DNA of 64,000 nt from CTSOIL-112 sp964293815 (GTDB taxonomy: Bacteria > Pseudomonadota > Gammaproteobacteria > Burkholderiales > Burkholderiaceae), in NCBI GenBank assembly GCA_964293815.1, contig CAXYYC010000002.1, positions 78,184-142,183 on the forward strand. Reading direction: 5' to 3'. Positions within the stretch are counted from its first letter, which is position 1. Each line of letters starts with the position of its first letter. The notes under the pieces were generated by a model, which had not been told where the DNA came from, ran no database searches, and saw nothing but the letters and a program-made list of their open reading frames with translations. The position numbers were made by a program, and so were the translations under genes. Shown here one piece after another: positions 54,218 through 63,997 of the stretch.

Positions 54218-55284
54218 GCCAAATCATCACCGACGACTTTTCCGCCCACCTGCCAAACAAAGCCACGCAGGAGCGCCTGATCGAAGCCGAGCCGCTGAGT
54301 ATGCAGGAGGAGCAGTCCGAGCGCGCCCTGCGTCCGAAAATGCTGGACGAATACGTCGGGCAAATGAAAATTCGCGAGCAACTCGATATCTTCATCGGCG
54401 CGGCACGCACGCGCAAAGAGGCGCTCGATCACACCCTGCTGTTCGGCCCGCCCGGACTGGGTAAAACCACACTGGCTCACATCATTGCACGTGAAATGGG
54501 CGTCAATCTCAAGCAAACTTCAGGCCCCGTGCTTGAACGTGCGGGTGATCTCGCCGCGCTATTGACCAATTTAGAAACCAACGACGTTCTATTTATCGAC
54601 GAAATTCACCGACTTTCGCCCGTTGTGGAAGAAATCCTCTATCCCGCGCTCGAAGACTACCAAATCGACATTATGATCGGCGAAGGTCCCGCTGCGCGTT
54701 CGGTCAAACTCGACCTCAAACCCTTCACCCTGATCGGCGCAACCACGCGCGCAGGGATGCTCACCAACCCGCTGCGTGACCGATTCGGTATCGTCGGGCG
54801 GCTTGAGTTCTACACCATCGCCGAGCTAACCCACATCGTGACGCGTTCGGCGGGCTTGCTCAATTGCCAAATTGACCCAGAAGGCGCAAGTGAAATCGCT
54901 CGCCGCTCGCGCGGTACACCGCGTATTGCCAACCGATTGCTGCGTCGTGTGCGCGACTACGCCCAAGTCAAAGGCAACGGCAGCATCAGTCAGCGTATCG
55001 CTGATGCTGCGTTAAAAATGCTTGATGTGGACAGCGCCGGTTTGGACGTGATGGATAAAAAGCTACTCGAAGCCATTTTGTACCGCTTTAACGGCGGCCC
55101 TGTCGGGTTGGACAACCTCGCTGCGTCCATCGGCGAAGCCAAAGACACCATCGAGGACATCATCGAACCGTATTTGATTCAACAAGGCTATTTGCAACGC
55201 ACGCCGCGCGGACGCATCGCCAGCGCGATGACGTATCAGCATTTCGGTTTAACCCCTCCGGCGAGTGAAAGCAGTTTGTTATAA
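54214..55284 (+). CDS. ruvB: Holliday junction branch migration ATPase RuvB
   Basis: A 356-residue AAA+ helicase. Walker A LLFGPPGLGKTTLAHII (about 76-92), Walker B DVLFIDEIHRLSP, sensor ATTRAGML, and a C-terminal winged helix that ends RTPRGRIASAMTYQHFGLTPP. With RuvA it drives branch migration. The four-base overlap with the AT-rich gene upstream is unusual. Confidence 0.97.
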   Translation: MSQIITDDFSAHLPNKATQERLIEAEPLSMQEEQSERALRPKMLDEYVGQMKIREQLDIFIGAARTRKEALDHTLLFGPPGLGKTTLAHIIAREMGVNLKQTSGPVLERAGDLAALLTNLETNDVLFIDEIHRLSPVVEEILYPALEDYQIDIMIGEGPAARSVKLDLKPFTLIGATTRAGMLTNPLRDRFGIVGRLEFYTIAELTHIVTRSAGLLNCQIDPEGASEIARRSRGTPRIANRLLRRVRDYAQVKGNGSISQRIADAALKMLDVDSAGLDVMDKKLLEAILYRFNGGPVGLDNLAASIGEAKDTIEDIIEPYLIQQGYLQRTPRGRIASAMTYQHFGLTPPASESSLL

Positions 55285-55500
55285 CCGATACTAACTATGC
55301 AATATCGTGCGGTGGTGTAAAAACCGAAACGCTATCAAATTTTACCCCTGAGTAGGGTATGATATGGAACATTGAAACGCGCATTTTGGCGTTTGCTGCA
55401 TTATCAGCACTGCCGCAAACTCACACATTCTGCGCATTATCGGATTAAAATAGTTCAGCTTTTGTAAATTGACTCACTTTGCCTGAAGGAACACGATTCT

Positions 55501-56676
55501 ATGAGTTCAAAGACATCCTCACAAGCCCCCATCAATTGGCCTGCCTTGATCGTACTTTCTCTAACCCCCATCGCTGCACTGATCCTGATTCCTTGGTACG
55601 CTTGGTCGCATGATTTCAGCACGACGGCTTGGGTATCATTCTTTATCATACTGGCGCTGAACGGCCTGAGCATCACCGCAGGCTACCATCGCCTGTGGGC
55701 GCATCGTGCTTATGAAGCAAGCTGGCCGGTGCGCTTCGTACTCATGATTTTTGGCACGATGGCAACGCAAAACTCCATCTTGAATTGGTGCTCTGGACAC
55801 CGCAATCACCACCGCTTTGTCGATGATGTCGATTTAGACCCGTATTCGGCCAAACGCGGCTTTTGGTTTTCGCATATTGGCTGGATGTTGCGCGACTATC
55901 CGAGCGGCCAATTGGATTACAAAAACGCGCCGGATTTGCTCAAAGATAAAATGGTGATGTTCCAGCACAAATACTATGTACCTTTGGCGCTGGCCATCAA
56001 CTTCGGCATTCCCATCGCCATTGGTTATATGGCGGGTGATGTCGTTGGTGTGGTCTTGTTGGCCGGTTTATTGCGCTTGGTGGTGAGCCACCATTTCACC
56101 TTTTTCATCAACTCATGGGCGCACGTCAGCGGCAAACAACCCTACACCGACACCAACACGGCGCGCGACAATCCTGTATTGGCGCTGTTCACTTGGGGTG
56201 AAGGCTACCACAACTATCATCATATTTTCCAAAACGACTACCGCAATGGCGTCAAATGGTGGCAGTACGACCCAACCAAATGGTTGATTTACGGACTATC
56301 GCGCTTCGGTTTGGCGAGTAACTTACGTCGGATTCCGCGCTATACAATCGTCAAGGCCGAAGTAGAGATGAAATTCAAACGCGCCGAGGATTCTTTAGCG
56401 GTCTATGGTTTGGAGTTCAAACAAGACATCAAAACCCTTAAAGATAAAATTGGTCAAGAATACGAGTTGTATAAGCAAACGGCCAATGCATGGACGCAAC
56501 TGAAGGAACAAGAGCTCAAAGTCAAAAAAGAGCAGGTCAGTCAAAGCATTAAAAGTGCTGACAAAAAACTGCGTGCTGAATATAAGCTGGTTGAGCAAAA
56601 AATGGTCGCTCATTCAGAACGCATGCAGGCTTTACTCAAAAACCTCAATAAAGAATTGGCGTTGGCAAAAGCCTAA
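55501..56676 (+). CDS. Acyl-CoA/acyl-lipid desaturase with C-terminal coiled coil
   Basis: A 391-residue membrane di-iron fatty-acid desaturase. The three histidine boxes are HRLWAH (about 65), HRNHH (about 101) and HNYHH (about 240), with four membrane helices between. A charged helical tail of about 130 residues (from about 280) is rich in Lys, Glu and Gln with coiled-coil spacing and is not part of the desaturase core. The most likely role is delta-9 introduction of a double bond for membrane fluidity. A 216-base spacer upstream shows no other gene. Confidence 0.88.
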   Translation: MSSKTSSQAPINWPALIVLSLTPIAALILIPWYAWSHDFSTTAWVSFFIILALNGLSITAGYHRLWAHRAYEASWPVRFVLMIFGTMATQNSILNWCSGHRNHHRFVDDVDLDPYSAKRGFWFSHIGWMLRDYPSGQLDYKNAPDLLKDKMVMFQHKYYVPLALAINFGIPIAIGYMAGDVVGVVLLAGLLRLVVSHHFTFFINSWAHVSGKQPYTDTNTARDNPVLALFTWGEGYHNYHHIFQNDYRNGVKWWQYDPTKWLIYGLSRFGLASNLRRIPRYTIVKAEVEMKFKRAEDSLAVYGLEFKQDIKTLKDKIGQEYELYKQTANAWTQLKEQELKVKKEQVSQSIKSADKKLRAEYKLVEQKMVAHSERMQALLKNLNKELALAKA

Positions 56677-56737
56677 TGAGGCAATACCTATCTTGGTAAT
56701 AGCGTAGGCTATTTTTGAGATGTAAGTTCATCGATCA

Positions 56738-56769
56738 AAACACGAAGCGTATGCTTCGTGTTTTTTTAT
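56738..56769 (+). terminator. Terminator after the desaturase
   Basis: AACACGAAGC, loop GTAT, GCTTCGTGTT then T6. Confidence 0.9.
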
Positions 56770-56948
56770 CCACTCCATTCAGAGAAACTGAGATTCGCGC
56801 CATCGGCCGATCACATTCGACACCGCATCCGACATCGTGTCTGACGCAACATCTTTATGCGACTCCTTCAAGCGTAGTTCGAACAGCGTATGTTCGCCAT
56901 CCTGAGTTATTTTTATAATGCCTTTGTCTATGATCGAAGGAGCTAAAA

Positions 56949-57422
56949 ATGAATGATTTCAGCATGTGGCGCGATACACCATTTGCCACTTTGACCGCGC
57001 ACATCCGTCAGCGTTACCACGATACGCACCGTGTTCAATTGGACGATTTATGGGTATTGGCGCAAAAAGTCAACAGCGCACATGCGGGCGTTTTTCCCGC
57101 CGAGATTTTGCCCTTGTTAAAAAATATTCAGGCTGAACTACTCAGCCACATGATGAAAGAGGAGCAAATTTTATTTCCCATGCTTGACCGAGGCATGGGA
57201 CGCGGAGCAGCCATGCCGATCCGCATGATGATGCACGAGCATACCGAGCATGAGGCCGCCATTACACACTTGCTCGAATTGACCCATCAGCTCACACCAC
57301 CGACGGACGCGTGCGGCAGTTGGCAGCGGCTGTATGCAGAGGCGCAAATATTTGTCAATGATTTGAACGAGCACATGACGTTGGAAAACGAGGTTTTATT
57401 TGCGCGCGCCTTAGCGTCGTGA
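56949..57422 (+). CDS. Hemerythrin-domain protein (YtfE/DnrN C-terminal-like)
   Basis: A 157-residue hemerythrin. Iron-ligand histidines fit HIRQRYHDTHR (about 18-28), HAG, LLSHMMKEEQILFP, MHEHTEHEAA and LNEHMTLENEVLF, the arrangement of YtfE/RIC, a di-iron repair or nitric-oxide response protein. The usual N-terminal ScdA domain of about 60 residues is absent. GAAGGAGC lies upstream. The nitrosative-stress role is inferred from YtfE. Confidence 0.85.
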   Translation: MNDFSMWRDTPFATLTAHIRQRYHDTHRVQLDDLWVLAQKVNSAHAGVFPAEILPLLKNIQAELLSHMMKEEQILFPMLDRGMGRGAAMPIRMMMHEHTEHEAAITHLLELTHQLTPPTDACGSWQRLYAEAQIFVNDLNEHMTLENEVLFARALAS

Positions 57423-57440
57423 AAAGCAGATACGCTTATT

Positions 57441-59597
57441 TCAGATCACCGCATCCTCAGACTCATGCCGCAGCGCACGAAAGCAGGCGGGTAATTGGCG
57501 GACAATCATGCTCAATTGTTGCCACAGAATCACACGCTGCCTATCGGTGGTGTCGCTCGCAGGGCGCATAGCACTCAATTCGGCGGTCAAACCACTGTGA
57601 AGCGCGTCAAAAGCTGTCGGCTCCAGTGTGGCAATCGTGTCCAGCAGATCGGCCACGCGGTAGGCCAGTCGATAAAATGGCTCGGTGAAATCCGTGCTGG
57701 CCTGCTCCAGTTGGGTAAGTAGATGTGGACGACGATACGCGCCCAACGCAGAAATATAGCCAATCAAATTGTAATTGAGCCGCAGCAGGTTAAACCCATT
57801 TTGCAGATGATTGGTGTATTTTTCCGGCTCACTGCTCATATTGGACAAGGTATTGCTCAGCGCCACCGCACGTTCATGTGCTTGACGCCGTACACTGCGA
57901 TACCCCACATCATCCATACCGCCACGTTGTAATTGATTCAGAATTGCCTTGAGGTAAGTACCGTTATACGCAATGGCGCGACGGGCGGTATGATCCAAAG
58001 TCAGATAACGCCAATCCGGCCACAGATACGACACCGCCACCCACGCAATCGCCGAGCCGATGAGTGTATCGACGATGCGCAAAGGCATGGCGGCGTACAT
58101 ATCCAAACCCGCCAGCGAAAAGCTGGTCATCGCCTGAATGGTGATGAAAAAGGTTGAGAAACGGTAATCATTGTTGCGAAAGAAGAAAAACAGCGTGGTT
58201 GCCGCCACCACAATCCACAGCTTGGTTTCAATGGATGGTGTGAAATACGGAATCAGCGCACTGACCAACACGCCCAAAATCGTACCGATGATGCGCTGAT
58301 TGACACGATTTTTGGTACTGGAATAATTGGGCTGGCACACAAACAACGCGGTCAACAAAATCCAATAGCCCAGCTTCAAATCCAACACTTCGACCGCCAT
58401 ACACGCAACGAACACCACAATAGCCAAGCGCACCGCATGACGAAACACCACTGACTCAAAACTCATTTGGCTGCGCAGCGTACGCCAAGCGTGTTTCCAA
58501 CCGGTTTGTTCCAATGCCGCAATGCGGCTCGCCTCCGAATCCGTTTCCAAATCCGTCGCATCCTGAGTATTGAGATGAGCGAGCTGATAATCAATACTGC
58601 TCAAATTATCCAGCAGGCGTTGCAGCGCATGCACGTCAATGCCGCTGTGTACATCCGCGTAGTGATTGAGCGACTGCCGACTGCCCTCAATCGCGCGGCT
58701 CAAACGGCTGCTATACGCATACGGCTCATTGCTGCGCAAACTCTCGGCAATATCGCGGCACGCCTGCGCTTGCAATTCCAATAGCCGCTGAATGCGAAAA
58801 ATCAAATCGGTATTTTTGAGTTTATCCGCCAACTCACGGTACTCAAAATGCGCCGAACTGATGCGCTCATGAATATCCTGCGCTGTGAAATAAAAACGCA
58901 ACATCCGCACCGTGCGCGGATGGCGATTTTGCCCACGCATACGGTAAAACAACGCACTGCGACACTCATTAAACGCCGCAATCACCCGCGCATTTTTCAT
59001 CGCCAATTCAACTTGCCGACTGTCGAGCAAATCCGCCTCATCCGGATCAAAAAATGCTGACTTCGCATCAAAATACGCGCCCAATGCCGCATACGCACGC
59101 GCGACCGTTTGCTGCACCGCCCGATGCGGGAAAATCATGTGGAACAAAAATGTCACGCCACTGTACAACGAGGTACCGAGTAAAATCATCAACGGATTCA
59201 GCAACAACATGCCATCCGGCTTATGCGTCAAGGTGGTGTACGTCGCCACCGCCAACGTGCCAAACGCAATCGTGCGGTAACGCAAACCAATCGCGCCCAG
59301 CCAAGTAAAACCGAACGTAATGGTGGTCATCCACAGCACAAACCACATACCCTTGCCCAACATGATTTGCGAGCCCACGGACGCAAAGGCAAAGGCGCAC
59401 AAGGTAAACAGCATATTTTTCAGCCGCCCCGTCAGACGATTGTCCAAATCCACCAAGCCACCAGCGATGATCCCCAGCATCAGCGGCATCGACAATGTCG
59501 GCACATGGAAATACCACACAAACACAGCGGCGATCAGCACACTGATGAACACCGGAATGGTATTGATGATTTTGGGGTGGAACGAACTGATTTTCAT
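57441..59597 (-). CDS. YccS/YhfK-type FUSC family inner-membrane protein
   Basis: A 718-residue protein. Two blocks of about six helices (about 14-130 and 395-530) flank a long helical soluble domain, and a C-terminal cytoplasmic region follows. Motifs are VLDLKLGYWILLTALFVCQPNYSSTKNRVNQRIIGTILGVLVSALIPYF. Relatives of the aromatic-acid exporter/FUSC group include YccS. The transported substrate is unknown. Confidence 0.87.
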   Translation of the reverse strand: MKISSFHPKIINTIPVFISVLIAAVFVWYFHVPTLSMPLMLGIIAGGLVDLDNRLTGRLKNMLFTLCAFAFASVGSQIMLGKGMWFVLWMTTITFGFTWLGAIGLRYRTIAFGTLAVATYTTLTHKPDGMLLLNPLMILLGTSLYSGVTFLFHMIFPHRAVQQTVARAYAALGAYFDAKSAFFDPDEADLLDSRQVELAMKNARVIAAFNECRSALFYRMRGQNRHPRTVRMLRFYFTAQDIHERISSAHFEYRELADKLKNTDLIFRIQRLLELQAQACRDIAESLRSNEPYAYSSRLSRAIEGSRQSLNHYADVHSGIDVHALQRLLDNLSSIDYQLAHLNTQDATDLETDSEASRIAALEQTGWKHAWRTLRSQMSFESVVFRHAVRLAIVVFVACMAVEVLDLKLGYWILLTALFVCQPNYSSTKNRVNQRIIGTILGVLVSALIPYFTPSIETKLWIVVAATTLFFFFRNNDYRFSTFFITIQAMTSFSLAGLDMYAAMPLRIVDTLIGSAIAWVAVSYLWPDWRYLTLDHTARRAIAYNGTYLKAILNQLQRGGMDDVGYRSVRRQAHERAVALSNTLSNMSSEPEKYTNHLQNGFNLLRLNYNLIGYISALGAYRRPHLLTQLEQASTDFTEPFYRLAYRVADLLDTIATLEPTAFDALHSGLTAELSAMRPASDTTDRQRVILWQQLSMIVRQLPACFRALRHESEDAVI

Positions 59598-59930
59598 GGC
59601 TTTGCGACAGAGAAATTAGGGCGCACTGTTTTTACCGCGTGGCAAAAACATCCGCAAACGCTATTGTAACGCAGAGTACGAACGAGACGCCGATGAGGTG
59701 ATGGCAGGGTGAGAACTATAGCCCCAAAACTTGCGTCTAAAATGAGCAAGCGCGCATTACCGCATTACTGATCGAATTGAGATTTCGTCCAAATGATTCC
59801 AAGTGAAAAACGGTCATGAATTATGGCGACGCCTATTTGCCGATTTGAATCATGCGGGAATATTCAATACCTGCGTACGATTGTGCCATTGTGCCATTGT
59901 GCGACTCTGCGATTGCACCACTCGTCGTCG
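59598..59930. other. Spacer with a short tandem repeat
   Basis: No gene is evident. The stretch 59882-59905 is three 8-base units of ATTGTGCC (the last ends G), a small direct repeat just before the DUF4149 stop. No terminator is clear. Confidence 0.5.
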
Positions 59931-60413
59931 CTACGACTGTACCGCTTTTAACCGCTCCCACACCAGCGCCGCGAGCACCAGACTGGTGATGAGGTAGAGC
60001 ACTTGCGACACGCCATGCAGTTGCATAAACGCACTGGCGTTGCTGAGCATATTGGCTTTGAGCGCCTGCATTTTCGGCGTGATGACGGCATATTGAATGA
60101 TAACGATGAACAGAGCCACCAACATCAGCCACAGATTTTTGTTGTGTAATAATTGATGTGCATAACGTACGCGGTAGTCAATCAGCACAAACACGGCGCA
60201 AATTAGGCTGATGACGTAGGTTGCTTGGAGCAACTCACCGGTGATTAGTCCCGCTTCGATTTTCGGCCATTTGGCAAACATCAGCGGCGCAAACACATAG
60301 CCAGTACCCCATGTAATCACCGCCCAGATCATCAAGGCCAAAGTGGAAAACCGCGCCAGCCAAGCGTGCCAACGCGGTTTTTGTGCAATCTCAGTCATTG
60401 TCTTTGTGTCCAT
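59931..60413 (-). CDS. DUF4149 membrane protein
   Basis: A 160-residue protein with four membrane helices. TWGTGYVFAPLMFAKWPKIEAGLITGELLQATYVISLICAVFVLIDYRVRYAHQLL is typical of DUF4149. It lies directly downstream of greA on the same strand, a neighbourhood known from Burkholderiales. The function is unknown. Confidence 0.88.
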   Translation of the reverse strand: MDTKTMTEIAQKPRWHAWLARFSTLALMIWAVITWGTGYVFAPLMFAKWPKIEAGLITGELLQATYVISLICAVFVLIDYRVRYAHQLLHNKNLWLMLVALFIVIIQYAVITPKMQALKANMLSNASAFMQLHGVSQVLYLITSLVLAALVWERLKAVQS

Positions 60414-60428
60414 GACCGATGAGCTTGA

Positions 60429-60902
60429 TTAAATATACAGCACGTCGATGACTTCGTACTCGCGCACGCCCGAAGGCGCCTGCACTTGCGCAACGTCACC
60501 CGCGTATTTGCCGATCAGCGCACGCGCAATCGGTGAACTGATGGAGATTTTTGACAATTTGATGTCGGCTTCGTCATCGCCCACGATTTGGTAACGCACT
60601 TTTTGCGCATTTTCCAAATCTTCCAATTCGACAGTTGCACCAAACACCACACGGCCTTCTGCGTCCAGCGTGCTCGGGTCGATCACTTGCGCATTGGCCA
60701 ATTTGGCTTCCAGCTCAATGATGCGGCCTTCCACAAACCCTTGTTTTTCTTTGGCAGCGTCGTACTCGGCGTTTTCTGACAAATCGCCTTGCGCGCGCGC
60801 CTCGGAAATCGCGGTAATCACAGCCGGACGCTCAACGTGTTTGAGGTGTTGTAATTCGTCACGCAAGAGTTGTTCGCCAATTTTGGTAATCGGGGTTTTC
60901 AT
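60429..60902 (-). CDS. greA: Transcription elongation factor GreA
   Basis: A 157-residue GreA that rescues backtracked RNA polymerase by stimulating transcript cleavage. The coiled-coil N-terminal domain carries the acidic tip ITAISEARAQGDLSENAEYDAAKEKQGFVEGRI (about 32-63), and the C-terminal domain carries KISISSPIARALIGKYAGD. ATG 60902 has AGGAAG upstream. The carB gene that usually precedes greA is not present; an unrelated zinc-ribbon gene is there instead. Confidence 0.95.
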   Translation of the reverse strand: MKTPITKIGEQLLRDELQHLKHVERPAVITAISEARAQGDLSENAEYDAAKEKQGFVEGRIIELEAKLANAQVIDPSTLDAEGRVVFGATVELEDLENAQKVRYQIVGDDEADIKLSKISISSPIARALIGKYAGDVAQVQAPSGVREYEVIDVLYI

Positions 60903-60967
60903 ACTTCCTCTCCAACAGCAAAGGTATTTCGAATACATCTTTCGCGCATTCGAGTTGTTTTTGAATG

Positions 60968-61010
60968 TAAAAAATCACCGCAGTCCTCGCACGGTTGTGC
61001 ACTGCGGTGG
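60968..61010 (-). terminator. Terminator of the zinc-ribbon membrane protein gene
   Basis: The minus strand reads CACCGCAGT, a loop, ACTGCGGTG then ATTTTTT. It separates that gene from greA. Confidence 0.85.
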
Positions 61011-61118
61011 CGCGGGTCTTTTCAGACCTTAGTGGTGTTATTGTACACACAACACGCACCATTGTGGCGAGAATTGTGGTGTTGTGTGTTGCTGTTGCCC
61101 GCAGATTTGTGCGTTTAT

Positions 61119-62213
61119 TTATGCGTTTGAATCGCTCGCCAATTGTGGCTCGCTCTGGTGTTCGTCCAGAGTATTGCCGCAATTGGAGCAGAATTTAAAA
61201 AATGTGCTACACCGCGTGCTACAACGCGCGCAGGCTTTGAAGACACACAAGCCGCAATGCACGCAGTAGTCTGCCGGCACACCCGATGCGCCGGTATTGA
61301 GCGGGCGCTCGCAGCTTGGGCAGACGCTTTTCGCCAGATGACCGAGCGCCTGTTCATAACTAAACTCTTTGCGCCTCTCTTCCTGTGAGCTTTGGCTCAT
61401 TTTCAGCTCTTCTTCCTGCTTGCGCCGCAGGTATTTTTGCATTTGTATGATGCCGTAGTAGCCACCAATCAGCGTGAGCAAAATGCCAACGATGTAGCGC
61501 ACATAGCCGCCGTAGCTCGGTAGATACGGTACCAATTCGATGAAAAAAACGATCAGCGCGAAGAAGATAAACCCCCAAACAAACGGCCAATAGCGACTTT
61601 GACGCTTTTTGGCGAACAGCCATACACCCAACGCCAGCGCAGGCAAGGCAATCAGCAGACGCCACAAAAAGACTTTCAAGTCATAGGCATTGCGTGCGCT
61701 TTCATAATCTTTGTAGGCTTGATCGCGTAATTCTTGCTCATGCGTCGCATCCACCGTGCGCTCGTTGTTCAAAATCGCTTGATTGAGTTGCTCAACGGAT
61801 TTTTGCGCGGCACTGACCCGCGCTTGCAGTTGATCCAAAGCACGCGTCCGCTCAAGAACTTGCGCATCCTGTGCTGTATTGCCCGTCGCAGTGCGGGTCT
61901 GAATCCAGTTGTCGAATTTATTCTTTTCTTCGTCGTAGCGCTTTTGCTCGGTTTCCAGCGTCAAATAGGCTTGCTCTAACTCCCGCCGCACCTGCTTATT
62001 TTTTTGCTCGACATTATCGCGTTGCGTTTGCAGATTTTTTAGCTCGGCCGGTTCGTATTGTTCCAATTGCGGCGCATTGCCGACTTTAGGTAAATCGCCA
62101 ATGATTTTACCGCCCAGTCCAGTCAAAAATACGGCAAATAATACGGCGATACACCACATCACCACAGTGAATATTTGCTCGGGTAAGCGTTTGTTTTTAT
62201 TCATTTTAAACAT
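61119..62213 (-). CDS. Coiled-coil membrane protein with C-terminal double zinc ribbon
   Basis: A 364-residue protein. One N-terminal helix (about 14-37) is followed by a long periplasmic-type coiled coil (about 50-175; NLQTQRDNVEQKNKQVRRELEQAYLTLETEQKRYDEEKNKF), then three membrane helices (about 180-265) and a cytoplasmic tail with two Cys4 zinc ribbons: CPSC...CVHC...C and CSTRC...FCSNCGN. Start ATG 62213 follows GAGGACGCT. The function is unknown; the layout suggests a membrane scaffold or sensor. Confidence 0.8.
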   Translation of the reverse strand: MFKMNKNKRLPEQIFTVVMWCIAVLFAVFLTGLGGKIIGDLPKVGNAPQLEQYEPAELKNLQTQRDNVEQKNKQVRRELEQAYLTLETEQKRYDEEKNKFDNWIQTRTATGNTAQDAQVLERTRALDQLQARVSAAQKSVEQLNQAILNNERTVDATHEQELRDQAYKDYESARNAYDLKVFLWRLLIALPALALGVWLFAKKRQSRYWPFVWGFIFFALIVFFIELVPYLPSYGGYVRYIVGILLTLIGGYYGIIQMQKYLRRKQEEELKMSQSSQEERRKEFSYEQALGHLAKSVCPSCERPLNTGASGVPADYCVHCGLCVFKACARCSTRCSTFFKFCSNCGNTLDEHQSEPQLASDSNA

Positions 62214-62385
62214 AGCGTCCTCGGATATTGCATGATGAATGACAGGGCTGATTGCTCACTCGTATGATAGCCGAGTTTGTCTGTCAATGCGCGCTTTATG
62301 CCACTTTTCCTTGCTCTTTGAATCACTCGAATCAATGCGTTGGTTGTGAATCTAAAATCAAAGAAATGAGTTTTTATAGGCAGCG

Positions 62386-62432
62386 CAACTGCTCATTCAA
62401 TTGCTCTTCAATTGCTTATTCAACTGCCTTCG
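62386..62432 (+). repeat. Four tandem CAAYTGC repeats upstream of glpT
   Basis: CAACTGCTCATT, CAATTGCTCTT, CAATTGCTTATT and CAACTGCC follow each other with a period of about 11-12 bases in the glpT upstream region. Confidence 0.65.
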
Positions 62433-62474
62433 ACACGGCAAATAAGTGCCGACATCTGTATAAATTGTTACTTT

Positions 62475-62516
62475 TATGTTGAAATTATGTTCAATACTAA
62501 AGTAATTTTGTTCAAA
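62475..62516 (+). promoter_or_regulatory. Helically phased direct repeats, candidate GlpR-type operators
   Basis: TATGTTGAA (62475), TATGTTCAA (62486) and TTTTGTTCAA (62506) recur at spacings of 11 and about 20-21 bases, one and two DNA turns. TGTTC-type half-sites are typical of the DeoR-family repressor GlpR. They lie about 100-135 bases before the glpT start. The regulator is inferred and not seen in this window. Confidence 0.5.
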
Positions 62517-62611
62517 TATGAAATTTGTGTTACTCTGTCATTGCACTCAATCAGTGCATGTGACAAGCCTCAATAAGATGATAGCGAACAAAACAATAAA
62601 AGGTGAAAATC

Positions 62612-63997
62612 ATGTTTAACTTCCTTAAACCTGCTCCGTATAAACCGGAGCTTCCTCCCGATCAAATTGATCCCACATATAAGCGGCTTCGCTGGCAAGT
62701 TTTCCTAGGGATTTTCTTTGGTTATGCCGCTTACTACTTGGTGCGCAGTAACTTTGACCTTGCGCAAAAAGGTTTGATTGAAGCGGGTATGTATAACAAA
62801 GCGCAACTCGGTATCATCGGTACCGGTGCAGGTTTGGCGTATGGTTTATCCAAATTCCTGATGGCCGCATGGTCGGATCGCTCCAATCCGAAAAAATTCA
62901 TGCCGCTGGGTTTATTGTTATCCGGTATGTGTATGACCTTGATGGGGATTATGCCGTGGGCAACTTCCAGCATTGCGATCATGTTCATCATGATTTTCCT
63001 CAATGGTTGGTTCCAAGGTATGGGTTGGCCGCCATCAGGTCGCACGATGGTGCACTGGTGGTCAAAAAAAGAACGCGGCAGTATCGTATCCATTTGGAAT
63101 ACGGCACATAATCTGGGCGGTACGATGCCCGGTTTGCTGGTGGTATTGGCCACAGTGATTTTCGCCAGCAACCACCCTGATATCGCCAAAGTCACCGCCA
63201 AACACGTTTGGCAACAGGCTTTATACTATCCGGGTATTTTGGCAATGATATTATCCGTGCCTCTTTATTTCGCGCTCAAGGATACACCGCAGTCTTGTGG
63301 TTTGCCACCGATCGAAAAATACAAAAACGACTACCCCGAAGACTACGACGAAAAAACCTATGAAAACAATATCAGCACCAAAGATATTTTCTTCAAATAT
63401 GTGTTTAACAATCGTCTGCTGTGGTACATCGCGATTGCCAACGTGTTTGTTTATCTGATTCGCTACGGCATTTTGAAATGGTCGCCAGTGTATTTGGGTG
63501 AAGTGAAGCACTTTGACATCAAATCAACTGCGTGGGCGTATTCGGTATACGAATTGGCCGCTATCCCTGGGACCTTGCTGTGTGGCTGGATGTCGGACAA
63601 GGTATTTAAAGGCAAACGTGGTTTGACTGGTTTTATCTTCATGGTATTGGTGACCATCGCCGTGGTGATATTCTGGATGAATCCAGCCACACCTGAAGCA
63701 GAATTGGCGCACTATGCGAACTTGCCTTGGTATCAAAACCCGTACAAATTAACTGACTTTATCATGATGACCACCATTGGTTTCTTGATTTACGGTCCGG
63801 TGATGTTGATTGGCTTGCACGCCTTGGAATTGGCGCCGAAAAAAGCAGCCGGTACATCCGCAGGTTTCACAGGCTTATTCGGCTACCTCGGCGGCACTGT
63901 ATCAGCCAGCGCGGTGGTTGGCTGGGCGGCTGAACACTACGGCTGGGTGATCTGCCCTCGTTTCAACGGACAGTTTAAGCGGCTAATTTCATGTTAG
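62612..63997 (+). pseudogene. glpT: Glycerol-3-phosphate:phosphate antiporter GlpT, 3' end disrupted
   Basis: A 461-codon frame whose first 445 codons are a good MFS organophosphate:phosphate antiporter: LRWQVFLGIFFGYAAYYLVRSNFDLA, GLSKFLMAAWSDRSNPKKFMPLGLLLSG, NGWFQGMGWPPSGRTMVHWWSKKERGS, IRYGILKWSPVYLG and LGGTVSASAVVGWAAEHYGW. ATG 62612 follows AAGGTG. After HYGW, the normal family tail with the last membrane helix (about 40 residues) is replaced by 16 unrelated residues and a stop. The change coincides with an insertion-sequence-like end at 63948. Loss of helix 12 would probably inactivate the transporter. Confidence 0.82.
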
